Assembly: GCF_900086655.1 (NCBI RefSeq) | Contig: NZ_LT575476.1 | Coordinates: forward strand, 1,716,503 to 1,780,502 | DNA length: 64,000 bases | Direction of reading: 5' to 3' | Source of the DNA: Paenibacillus tuaregi | GTDB taxonomy: Bacteria > Bacillota > Bacilli > Paenibacillales > Paenibacillaceae | Shown here: positions 56,759 to 64,000 of the stretch, one piece after another | Layout: every line of letters begins with the position of its first letter | Position numbering within the stretch: position 1 is the stretch's first letter | The notes under the pieces: model-generated | The model's input: only the letters and a program-made list of their open reading frames with translations | Database searches by the model: none | What the model was told of the DNA's origin: nothing | Translations under genes and position numbers: made by a program

Positions 56759-56787
56759 TTGACTATCCCATGCAAATCATTTATTAT
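56759..56787 (+). promoter_or_regulatory. Sigma-A promoter of the glyQS T-box transcript
   Basis: TTGACT (56759-56764), 17-bp spacer, TATTAT (56782-56787). Transcription would begin near 56794, just before the T-box leader. Confidence 0.7.
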
Positions 56788-56793
56788 TATTGA

Positions 56794-57052
56794 ATAATTC
56801 TCTGTTAAACAACAGACATGTGTTGAACGGGAAAGTAGTGAGTGGCAGTTCTGCATTGCAAGCGATCCGGGGATGGTGGAAGCCTGGAAGAACGCATTCA
56901 TGAACAAGGCGCCCGGGAGCATGATTGAACGGAAAAGTGGATCCGGCGAAGAACCTCAAGATTGGGGCAGAGCTGTGATCAAGTAGGGTGGAACCGCGGG
57001 AATAACTCTCGTCCCTACGTCTGTATAACAGGCGTAGAGGCGGGAGTTTTTT
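56794..57052 (+). promoter_or_regulatory. T-box riboswitch (glycine) upstream of glyQS
   Basis: Leader RNA that senses uncharged tRNA-Gly and allows glyQ-glyS transcription when glycine charging falls. The T-box sequence AGGGTGGAACCGCGGG is at 56985-57000. Stem I features (AGCGATCC, GGGGATGGTGGAAGCC) lie at 56860-56890. The terminator stem (AACTCTCGTCCCTACG with CGTAGAGGCGGGAGTT and TTTT) spans 57004-57052. The specifier should be a glycine codon; GGC at 56908-56910 or 56844-56846 are candidates I could not decide between without folding. Confidence 0.93.
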
Positions 57053-57128
57053 GCTGTATCCGGTAAGCATGCCGGCCAGTCGATCCCAGGCACTGCGCCA
57101 TATTATGAACCAAAGGAGAAGTGTGCAA

Positions 57129-58016
57129 ATGAATTTCCAGCAAATGATTCTGACGCTGCAGCAGTTCTGGGCCAAACATAACTGTATCATCGTGCAGCCC
57201 TATGACACGGAAAAAGGTGCGGGCACAATGAATCCGATGACGTTCCTGCGCTCCCTTGGACCGGAGCCTTGGAAGGTGGCTTATGTGGAGCCTTCCCGCA
57301 GACCATCTGATGGGCGGTATGGGGAGAACCCGAACCGTCTGTATCAGCATCACCAGTTCCAGGTGATTATTAAGCCTTCACCGGACAACATCCAGGAGAT
57401 TTATCTGGAGAGCTTGAAGGCGCTGGGTGTAGATGCGCTTCAGCATGACATCCGCTTTGTTGAGGATAACTGGGAGAACCCTTCCCTGGGCTGCGCTGGT
57501 CTAGGCTGGGAAGTATGGCTGGATGGGATGGAAATCACCCAGTTCACTTATTTCCAGCAGGTTGGCGGCATCGAGACCCATCCGGTCGCAGTAGAGATCA
57601 CTTACGGCATGGAGCGCCTAGCCTCATATATTCAAGAGAAAGAGAATGTGTTTGACCTGGAATGGGTAGAGGGCATTTCTTACGGGGATGTATTCCACCA
57701 TCCGGAGTATGAGCATTCCAAATATACTTTTGAAGTATCTGACACCAAAATGCTGTTCACCTTGTTCAACATGTATGAGCAGGAAGCGAATAAAGCCATG
57801 GAGCAGCATCTTGTGTTTCCGGCCTATGACTATGTATTGAAATGCTCGCACACATTCAACCTGCTTGATGCAAGAGGGGCAATCAGTGTGACTGAGAGAA
57901 CCGGATATATTACCCGTGTCCGCAACCTGGCGCGTCAGGTGGCTGCGACGTATTTGGAGGAACGCGAGAAGCTGGGCTTCCCGCTGCTTAAGAAAGGAGG
58001 CGTAGTCCATGGCTAG
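57129..58016 (+). CDS. glyQ: Glycyl-tRNA synthetase alpha subunit
   Basis: Catalytic alpha subunit of the bacterial alpha2beta2 glycyl-tRNA synthetase. The 295-aa protein opens [20 protein letters not shown]. It has [40 protein letters not shown] and [20 protein letters not shown], all typical of GlyQ. ATG 57129 follows aaaggag at about 10 bases; the open frame further upstream lies in the T-box terminator. It overlaps glyS by eight bases and is controlled by the T-box. Confidence 0.97.
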   Translation: MNFQQMILTLQQFWAKHNCIIVQPYDTEKGAGTMNPMTFLRSLGPEPWKVAYVEPSRRPSDGRYGENPNRLYQHHQFQVIIKPSPDNIQEIYLESLKALGVDALQHDIRFVEDNWENPSLGCAGLGWEVWLDGMEITQFTYFQQVGGIETHPVAVEITYGMERLASYIQEKENVFDLEWVEGISYGDVFHHPEYEHSKYTFEVSDTKMLFTLFNMYEQEANKAMEQHLVFPAYDYVLKCSHTFNLLDARGAISVTERTGYITRVRNLARQVAATYLEEREKLGFPLLKKGGVVHG

Positions 58017-60087
58017 GGATTTATTGTTTGAGATTGGTCTGGAGGAAGTGCCGGCAAGGTTCCTTCGTGCCGCTATGGACCAGCTTAAGGAACGAACTGA
58101 GAAGTGGCTCAGCGATTCAGTTATCGCATATGGTGAGGTTCAGGCTTTCGCTACCCCAAGACGGCTGGCTGTGCTGGTGAAGGACGTTGCCGAGAAGCAG
58201 GAGGACGTTCATGAGGAAGTGAAGGGGCCTTCGCGCAAAATCGCGCTGGGTGAGAACGGCGAATGGAGCAAGGCAGCGCTTGGCTTTGCACGAAGCCAGG
58301 GTGCAGACCCGTCACAGTTCACCTTCAAAGAGGTTGGAGGTACGGAATATATTTATGTCAGCAAGAGCACAACGGGGGTTGAGACGGCTTCTATCTTAGC
58401 TGAAGGGCTCACAGGAATCCTCCATGCGATGAATTTTCCGAAGAACATGCGGTGGGGGAGCTATGATTTCAAGTTTGTCCGTCCGATCCGCTGGCTCGTT
58501 GCTTTGTTCGGCAGCGAGGTTGTAGATATTGAAATTACCGGGGTTAAATCGGGTAATGTTTCTAGGGGGCACCGTTTCCTGGGCAAGGATGCCGTGATAC
58601 CAGAAGCATCGGCCTATGTTGAAGCTTTGAGAGCGGAGCATGTGATTGTGGACGTTAATGAGCGTCAGGAGCTGATTTCAACTCAAATCGCTGAGCTTGC
58701 CAAATCGAAGGATTGGAATATCGCGGTCAAAGATGACCTGCTGGAAGAGGTATTGTTCCTTGTCGAGGTTCCAACCGTTCTGTTCGGGACTTTCGACGAG
58801 TCTTTCCTTAACATCCCGCAGGAAGTTTTGATTACTTCGATGCGTGAGCATCAGCGGTATTTCCCGGTGCTTGATGCGCAAGGCTCGCTGCTTCCATACT
58901 TCGTGACCGTTCGTAACGGGGGATCAGTGGCCTTAGATACGATTGCAAAAGGAAATGAAAAAGTGCTTAGAGCACGTCTGTCTGATGCTAAATTCTTCTA
59001 TGAAGAAGACCAAAAGCTTCAGATCAAGGATGCTTTGTCGAAACTGGAGACGATTGTATTCCATGAGGAGCTTGGCACGGTCGGCGACAAAGTAAGACGC
59101 ATTCGCCGGATTGCGGACAGCCTGGCTGAGAAGCTTGAGCTCGGAACTTCAACTGCTGAAGAAATCAGCCGTACAGCGGAGATCTGTAAGTTCGACCTCG
59201 TTACCCAAATGGTATACGAGTTCCCTGAGCTTCAAGGGGTAATGGGCGAGGATTATGCCCGTAAGGCTGGAGAGCCTGAGACGGTAGCGCGGGGAATCTT
59301 TGAGCATTACCAGCCTAGATTTGCCGGAGACTCGGCACCAGCCTCCATGGTTGGCTCGATTGTCAGCATTGCCGATAAGATCGATACGATTGCAGGCTGT
59401 TTCTCCATCGGAATTATCCCTACAGGTTCGCAGGACCCTTATGCCCTGCGCCGTCAAGCTGCCGGCATTGTACAAATCGTTCTTGATCATCAGCTGCCGC
59501 TCCTGCTGTCGGATATTTTCGGAATTGCCCTTGAGGTGCATGAATCCATGGGCACACTCAAGCGTTCCGCTCAAGAAATCCGCAAGGACTTGTATGAGTT
59601 CTTCGGTCTTCGGGTGAAAAAGACGCTGTCTGACAGTTTGCGTTATGACGTGGTGGATGCTGTCATTGCAGCTGGCTATGATGACGTGGTTTCCGTTGTT
59701 TCCCGTGGGAATGCTCTGATGGACACGTTGAACCAGCAGCCGGATTTCAAAACAACCGTCGAATCGTTCAACCGGGTCAGCAATCTCGCATCGAAAGCTT
59801 CAGCCGAGAAGGTCAGATCGGATTTGCTGCAAGAGGATGCGGAAAAAAGTTTGTACACGGCGTGGCAGAGCGTATCAGGCGAGTATCGCGGGCTGCTCGG
59901 AGAGAACAAGGCGGCCAAGGCGCTTGAAGTGCTTGGCAGCTTAAAGGTTCCGGTTACGAGCTTCTTCGATTCGGTCATGGTTATGGCCGAGGATGAGCAG
60001 ATCCGGGCTAACCGCCTTGCGCTGCTTGCCTCCATCGATAGCGATCTGAAGCAGTTCGCTGATTTTAGTAAGCTGGTATGGGCATAA
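58009..60087 (+). CDS. glyS: Glycyl-tRNA synthetase beta subunit
   Basis: Beta subunit, which contributes tRNA binding. The 692-aa protein starts [20 protein letters not shown]. It has the family blocks [34 protein letters not shown] and RHHxY-like [12 protein letters not shown]. The HD-like domain and the anticodon-binding-like C-terminus ([18 protein letters not shown]) are present. ATG 58009 lies inside the end of glyQ, eight bases after aaaggagg. The next gene starts 144 bp later; the ccpN and yqfL genes found here in Bacillus are missing. Confidence 0.97.
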   Translation: MARDLLFEIGLEEVPARFLRAAMDQLKERTEKWLSDSVIAYGEVQAFATPRRLAVLVKDVAEKQEDVHEEVKGPSRKIALGENGEWSKAALGFARSQGADPSQFTFKEVGGTEYIYVSKSTTGVETASILAEGLTGILHAMNFPKNMRWGSYDFKFVRPIRWLVALFGSEVVDIEITGVKSGNVSRGHRFLGKDAVIPEASAYVEALRAEHVIVDVNERQELISTQIAELAKSKDWNIAVKDDLLEEVLFLVEVPTVLFGTFDESFLNIPQEVLITSMREHQRYFPVLDAQGSLLPYFVTVRNGGSVALDTIAKGNEKVLRARLSDAKFFYEEDQKLQIKDALSKLETIVFHEELGTVGDKVRRIRRIADSLAEKLELGTSTAEEISRTAEICKFDLVTQMVYEFPELQGVMGEDYARKAGEPETVARGIFEHYQPRFAGDSAPASMVGSIVSIADKIDTIAGCFSIGIIPTGSQDPYALRRQAAGIVQIVLDHQLPLLLSDIFGIALEVHESMGTLKRSAQEIRKDLYEFFGLRVKKTLSDSLRYDVVDAVIAAGYDDVVSVVSRGNALMDTLNQQPDFKTTVESFNRVSNLASKASAEKVRSDLLQEDAEKSLYTAWQSVSGEYRGLLGENKAAKALEVLGSLKVPVTSFFDSVMVMAEDEQIRANRLALLASIDSDLKQFADFSKLVWA

Positions 60088-60231
60088 ACTGACCGTTCGA
60101 GTTCTCCGGGAACCCGTGATTGGATAATTAGGAGGGGCAGCAGGAAAAAAGCCTATGCCCCTCGTATATAATACTAAGGCGGTAACCATATAATAATGGG
60201 GATGAACTTGAATGGACGGGGGCAGGGAACA

Positions 60232-60687
60232 ATGAGAATTGTAGTTGACGGTGATTCCTGTCCTGTCAAAAGTGAAATTGTATTTGCCGGAAGAAAGTTT
60301 CAAGTCCCGGTCATCATGGTCTCTTCCTACGACCATGTGCTTCAGTCCGGGGAAGGGGTAACGGTAGTGCAGGTGGACCGAAGCTCCCAAAGTGCGGATT
60401 TATTTATCGCTAATATCATTGTTTCTGGAGATGTTGTGATCACGCAGGACTATGGCCTCGCCGCATTGGCGCTGGCCAAGTCCTGCGCTGTGCTTTCTCC
60501 CCGTGGAGAGAGCTATCACAGCGGCAATATTGATTATCTTCTTGAACGCCGCCACTTTAACGCCAAGGCCAGACGGGGCGGCAAGCACAGCAAGGGGCCT
60601 AAACCATTCACCGATCTGGACCGGGAGTCATTCCTACAGGAATTGACAAAAGTTTTGTCCAGGATGCAGGAGAATGGTTTATTTTAG
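60232..60687 (+). CDS. yqxD: YaiI/YqxD family protein (DUF188)
   Basis: A 151-aa NYN/PIN-like protein of the YaiI/YqxD family, probably a nuclease fold. Motifs: MRIVVDGDSCPVKSEIV, SADLFIANIIVSGDVVITQD, YGLAALALAKSCAVLSPRGE, and the C-terminal RRGGKHSKGPKPFTDLDR. ATG 60232 gives the usual family start; earlier in-frame ATGs (60196, 60202) extend it by 10-12 residues with poorer ribosome sites. It lies before dnaG as in Bacillus. Confidence 0.9.
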   Translation: MRIVVDGDSCPVKSEIVFAGRKFQVPVIMVSSYDHVLQSGEGVTVVQVDRSSQSADLFIANIIVSGDVVITQDYGLAALALAKSCAVLSPRGESYHSGNIDYLLERRHFNAKARRGGKHSKGPKPFTDLDRESFLQELTKVLSRMQENGLF

Positions 60688-60738
60688 CGAATTATATGTT
60701 ACGCGTTCACTCCACATATAGAGATGAAGGTGGTTAAG

Positions 60739-62577
60739 ATGAGTACCGGACGGGGAACCATTCCGGAAGAAATCATTGAATCCGTGCTGAAGCAGCATGA
60801 TATTGTTGATACCGTCAGCAAGCATGTTCATCTCACCAAGCAGGGGAAGTACTTGAAGGGACTCTGTCCTTTCCATTCGGAGAAGACGCCGTCTTTTACA
60901 GTAACACCTGAACGGCAGATTTTTCATTGCTATGGCTGTGGTATAGGCGGGAATGCGATTAAGTTCAGAATGGAAATCGAGGGTTTGACGTTTCCTGAGG
61001 CCGTCAGAATTATGGCGGAAGATGCCAATATTCCGTTTAAGGATGCGGCGGGTGCGGATCCGACTCCCCGGAATCCTGAGCTTGAAGCGCTGCTCCAGGC
61101 CCATGAGTGGAGCGCCAAGCTGTATCATTTTCTGCTGAAGAATACGGAGCATGGCAAGCCCGCAATGGAATATTTGAAAGCAAGAGGCTTCACTGACAAG
61201 GTTATTGACCAATTTCAAATCGGTTATGCTCCTGCACGCTGGGACACACTCGTCCAGTTTTTGGATAAAAGATCATTTGATCTCAGCCTGATGGAGAAAG
61301 GCGGTTTGCTGGCCGCAAAACAAGACGGGACAGGTTATGTCGACCGATTCCGGGACAGGGTCATATTCCCGATTCATAACCGTACTGGTAAGGTCATTGC
61401 GTTTGCGGGCCGGATCCTTGGGGAAGGCCAGCCGAAATACCTGAACTCACCTGAGAGCAAGCTGTTCAGCAAGAGCAGGACGTTGTATAACCTGCATCAA
61501 GCCAAGACAGCCATACGCAAAACAGGCCAAATTGTATTGTTTGAAGGTTATGGGGATGTCATCAGTGCTTCCGAAGCGGGGGTTCATAACGGTGTGGCAA
61601 CGATGGGGACGGCTTTGACCGAGAGCCATGCGGCCATACTCCGGAATCTGGCGGATGAAGTTGTGGTCTGTTATGACGGGGATAACGCCGGACAAGCAGC
61701 AGCGCTCAAGAGTATTCCGATTCTGGAGAATGCAGGCTTCCACGTCAGAATCTCGCTGCTCAGCGAGGGGCTGGATCCCGATGAGTTCATCCAGAAGTAT
61801 GGGCCTGAACGATTTATGCGGCAGATTATCGAGGGTAGTGTTTCATCCATCAAATTTAAGCTTATAAACTTGAAAAAAAACTATATAACGCCCGGAGCGG
61901 ACGAGGAAGCCAAGGTTCCTTATATTAAAGAGGCTCTTGAGGTGATCGCACCCATCGCTTCTCCCACAGAGAGGGAGATTTATTTAAAGGAATTATCTGC
62001 TGAACTCAAGGTTTCATTCGATAGCTTGAAGCAGGAATGCAATCAGCTCCGCACCGATATGCAAAAAAAGCAGCAGGACGGGGATAATAACCCCAAAACG
62101 TGGAATAATGGTAGGCATAAAAAAGGGCAGGTACAGGCTCCTGTACTGCTACCGGCTTATCATGCCGCTGAGCGCAGGCTGTTGTCATTTATGCTTCAGA
62201 ATGATGAGGTTGCCACTTATGTTAACCAGCACCTTGGTGACAGCTTTAATATTGATGATCATGCAGCGGTTGCTGCTTATCTATACGCCTATTATGCACA
62301 GGGAAAGACCCCGGACGCGAGCCGTTTCATCGCTTCTTTGCATGATGACCGGCTTGAGAAGACGGTCAGCTCCATTGCCATGATGGAGACACCGCAGGAG
62401 TGGACGGTTCAGGAACTTGATGACTGTATCCGGGAGATTCGTAAATACCCTATTAGGCAGGACATTGAGCGCAAGAAGGAACAGATGGTCTCTGCTGAAC
62501 GCGCAGGTGACTTTATGGGTGCCGCTCAAATCGCAAGTGAGATTATAGCCCTAGAGAGACAGATGAATGAGAAGTAG
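60739..62577 (+). CDS. dnaG: DNA primase
   Basis: Makes RNA primers for replication. The 612-aa protein has the CHC2 zinc domain ([25 protein letters not shown], residues about 40-65). The TOPRIM core is [25 protein letters not shown] and [16 protein letters not shown]-terminal DnaB-binding domain follows. ATG 60739 ([20 protein letters not shown]) follows aaggtgg at a short four-base spacing and matches the family N-terminus. ATG 60724, five codons earlier, has a weaker site and cannot be fully excluded. Part of the yqxD-dnaG-sigA macromolecular synthesis operon. Confidence 0.95.
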   Translation: MSTGRGTIPEEIIESVLKQHDIVDTVSKHVHLTKQGKYLKGLCPFHSEKTPSFTVTPERQIFHCYGCGIGGNAIKFRMEIEGLTFPEAVRIMAEDANIPFKDAAGADPTPRNPELEALLQAHEWSAKLYHFLLKNTEHGKPAMEYLKARGFTDKVIDQFQIGYAPARWDTLVQFLDKRSFDLSLMEKGGLLAAKQDGTGYVDRFRDRVIFPIHNRTGKVIAFAGRILGEGQPKYLNSPESKLFSKSRTLYNLHQAKTAIRKTGQIVLFEGYGDVISASEAGVHNGVATMGTALTESHAAILRNLADEVVVCYDGDNAGQAAALKSIPILENAGFHVRISLLSEGLDPDEFIQKYGPERFMRQIIEGSVSSIKFKLINLKKNYITPGADEEAKVPYIKEALEVIAPIASPTEREIYLKELSAELKVSFDSLKQECNQLRTDMQKKQQDGDNNPKTWNNGRHKKGQVQAPVLLPAYHAAERRLLSFMLQNDEVATYVNQHLGDSFNIDDHAAVAAYLYAYYAQGKTPDASRFIASLHDDRLEKTVSSIAMMETPQEWTVQELDDCIREIRKYPIRQDIERKKEQMVSAERAGDFMGAAQIASEIIALERQMNEK

Positions 62578-62611
62578 CAGGCATGTTTCTAGGGAGGAGG
62601 GAGTCAAGGGT

Positions 62612-63748
62612 ATGGCAAAGGATCAGCATGCTGAACTAGAAACAGAACTTACGCTGGATCAGGCAAAGGATCAGCTAATTGAGAAAGGCAAAAAGAGGTC
62701 GTCTTTGTCCTATAAGGAGATTGTCGAGAAATTATCCCCGTTTGATCAAGACCCTGAGCAAATGGATGAGTTCTTCGAGCAGCTAGGAGATCTCGGCATT
62801 GATGTAACGAACGAGAGTGATGAGGAATTGATCTCCCGGCCTGGTGATGATCATGATCGTGAACGCGAAGATAAGGACGATTTTAACTTTGATGATGATT
62901 TGTCCCTGCCTCCAGGCATTAAGATTAATGACCCGGTCCGTATGTATCTGAAAGAAATCGGTCGGGTTCCTCTTCTGTCAGGAGACGATGAGATTGAGCT
63001 TGCCAAGCGTATTGAAGAAGGGGACGAGGAGGCTAAACGCCGGCTGGCCGAGGCTAATCTTCGTCTGGTCGTAAGTATAGCCAAACGTTATGTGGGGCGC
63101 GGAATGCTCTTCCTGGATTTGATCCAGGAGGGAAACATGGGACTCATCAAAGCCGTCGAGAAGTTCGATTTCAAGAAAGGCTTTAAATTCAGCACGTATG
63201 CGACATGGTGGATCAGACAAGCCATTACCCGGGCAATAGCGGACCAGGCAAGGACGATCCGGATCCCGGTACACATGGTTGAGACTATCAACAAACTGAT
63301 TCGGGTCTCCAGGCAACTGCTGCAGGAGCTTGGACGTGAGCCTTCGCCTGAAGAGATCGCAGCTGAGATGGAGCTTAGTGTGGAGAAGGTTCGGGAGATT
63401 ATGAAGATTGCCCAAGAACCTGTGTCCTTGGAGACGCCGATCGGGGAAGAGGATGATTCTCATCTGGGGGACTTCATTGAAGATCAGGAAGCCTTGGCTC
63501 CTGCTGACGCAGCTGCGTATGAACTGCTGAAGGAGCAGCTTGAGGACGTACTGGATACGCTCACAGAGCGGGAAGAGAACGTGCTTCGTCTCCGCTTTGG
63601 GCTTGATGACGGACGAACCCGGACACTGGAGGAAGTCGGGAAGGTGTTCGGTGTAACCCGGGAGAGAATCCGCCAGATTGAGGCCAAGGCGCTCCGGAAG
63701 CTGCGCCATCCAAGCCGGAGTAAGCGGCTGAAGGATTTCCTGGAATAA
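62612..63748 (+). CDS. sigA: RNA polymerase primary sigma factor SigA (RpoD)
   Basis: Housekeeping sigma factor. The 378-aa protein has an acidic region 1.1 and region 1.2 ([20 protein letters not shown]). Region 2 shows [39 protein letters not shown] and [20 protein letters not shown]. Region 3 follows, then region 4 ([40 protein letters not shown]). ATG 62612 follows ggaggaggg. The open frame to 62567 overlaps the end of dnaG and is not used. A terminator follows at 63763. Confidence 0.98.
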   Translation: MAKDQHAELETELTLDQAKDQLIEKGKKRSSLSYKEIVEKLSPFDQDPEQMDEFFEQLGDLGIDVTNESDEELISRPGDDHDREREDKDDFNFDDDLSLPPGIKINDPVRMYLKEIGRVPLLSGDDEIELAKRIEEGDEEAKRRLAEANLRLVVSIAKRYVGRGMLFLDLIQEGNMGLIKAVEKFDFKKGFKFSTYATWWIRQAITRAIADQARTIRIPVHMVETINKLIRVSRQLLQELGREPSPEEIAAEMELSVEKVREIMKIAQEPVSLETPIGEEDDSHLGDFIEDQEALAPADAAAYELLKEQLEDVLDTLTEREENVLRLRFGLDDGRTRTLEEVGKVFGVTRERIRQIEAKALRKLRHPSRSKRLKDFLE

Positions 63749-63762
63749 GCGGCTTAAGACTG

Positions 63763-63796
63763 AGACCTTTCTGCAACAGCAGACAGGTCTTTTTTT
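63763..63796 (+). terminator. Intrinsic terminator of the dnaG-sigA operon
   Basis: AGACCT-t-TCTGC, aaca loop, GCAGA-c-AGGTCT followed by seven T. Confidence 0.95.
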
Positions 63797-63862
63797 CTTG
63801 GTCAGGGTCAACTATAATTAGGGCAGTATCTTATTCGCTGTGTATGTGGAGGTTAGGGACTT

Positions 63863-64000
63863 TTGAATTCGGAAAGACGCGAGATCATATTAAATGAAAT
63901 CGAGTACTGGCGGACAAGCCGACTGCTGCCAGAGCAGTACTGTGATTTCCTTGAAAATCTGTACCAAGAGCAGGCCGCTCAGGCCGCGCGCAGGACCTTC
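63863..64000 (+). CDS. Hypothetical protein, 5' part only
   Basis: Open from a TTG at 63863 to the window edge (46 codons). The start has ggagg ten bases upstream. The visible N-terminus (NSERREIILNEIEYWRTSRL, then LPEQYCDFLENLYQEQAAQA) is charged and helical. It recalls the cytoplasmic lead-in of DUF2157-type membrane proteins, but too little is visible to assign it. A TATAAT at 63813-63818 might be its -10 box. Confidence 0.6.
   Translation, partial: MNSERREIILNEIEYWRTSRLLPEQYCDFLENLYQEQAAQAARRTF

Noticed and set aside
62978..63811. A 277-codon minus-strand frame antisense to sigA
   Set aside because: A shadow of the conserved sigma factor sequence; no family resemblance or ribosome site.

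Overview
The window looks like a core chromosomal segment of a Paenibacillus-like, endospore-forming Firmicute. Three things point that way. The gene order follows the Bacillus subtilis comEC to sigA region (comEC-holA-rpsT-gpr-spoIIP-lepA-hemW-hrcA-grpE-dnaK-dnaJ-prmA-rsmE-mtaB ... rpsU-yqeY-nfeD-floA-yqfC-yqfD-phoH-pgpH-ybeY-dgkA-era-yqzL-recO-glyQ-glyS-yqxD-dnaG-sigA). Sporulation genes (gpr, spoIIP, yqfC, yqfD) are embedded in it. The DNA is moderately GC-rich, and there is a protease carrying the copper-amine-oxidase-type stalk domain that is common in Paenibacillus. Identity is inferred from protein sequence and synteny by eye; no database was searched.

Layout. 1-16 kb: a 12-bp tandem repeat, comEC (DNA uptake), an inserted ECF sigma/anti-sigma pair, holA, rpsT (opposite strand), gpr and spoIIP (sporulation), a Q-rich membrane-anchored protein, lepA, hemW, a GNAT enzyme and a secreted HtrA-like protease. 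16-22 kb: an AAC(6')-like acetyltransferase on the minus strand, then the CIRCE-controlled hrcA-grpE-dnaK-dnaJ chaperone cluster. 22-30 kb: small unknown genes, then prmA, an M50 protease, rsmE, mtaB, a Nudix hydrolase, a Na/Pi cotransporter-like protein and an RlmI-like methyltransferase. 31-43 kb: addB-addA and sbcD-sbcC, two double-strand-break end-processing nuclease complexes. 43-54 kb: HIT protein, rpsU-yqeY, nfeD-floA, yqfC-yqfD, phoH, pgpH, ybeY, dgkA. 54-64 kb: a GC-rich 81-85-bp tandem array, era, yqzL, recO, a glycine T-box with glyQ-glyS, yqxD, dnaG, sigA and the start of one more gene.

How the genes work together: most are housekeeping functions arranged in tight same-strand operons with ATGA or TAATG overlaps (sigma/anti-sigma, addB/addA, sbcD/sbcC, yqfC/yqfD, ybeY/dgkA, glyQ/glyS). 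Recognisable control sites are an ECF-type promoter before the sigma factor, a perfect CIRCE operator before hrcA, a consensus sigma-A promoter before rpsU, a sigma-E-like promoter before yqfC, a glycine T-box before glyQ, and many intrinsic terminators.

I found no defence island, prophage, CRISPR array or biosynthetic cluster, and no clear new multi-gene system. The least explained content is intergenic: a family of imperfect palindromic elements with related ends and a shared core (about 125 bp at 7.8 and 18.5 kb; about 200 bp at 38.5, 43.5 and 46.5 kb; fragments at 16.6 and 46.46 kb), all in the same orientation; a composite palindrome with a tiny ribosome-bound-looking ORF at 11.95 kb; and the tandem array that sits where Bacillus carries cdd.
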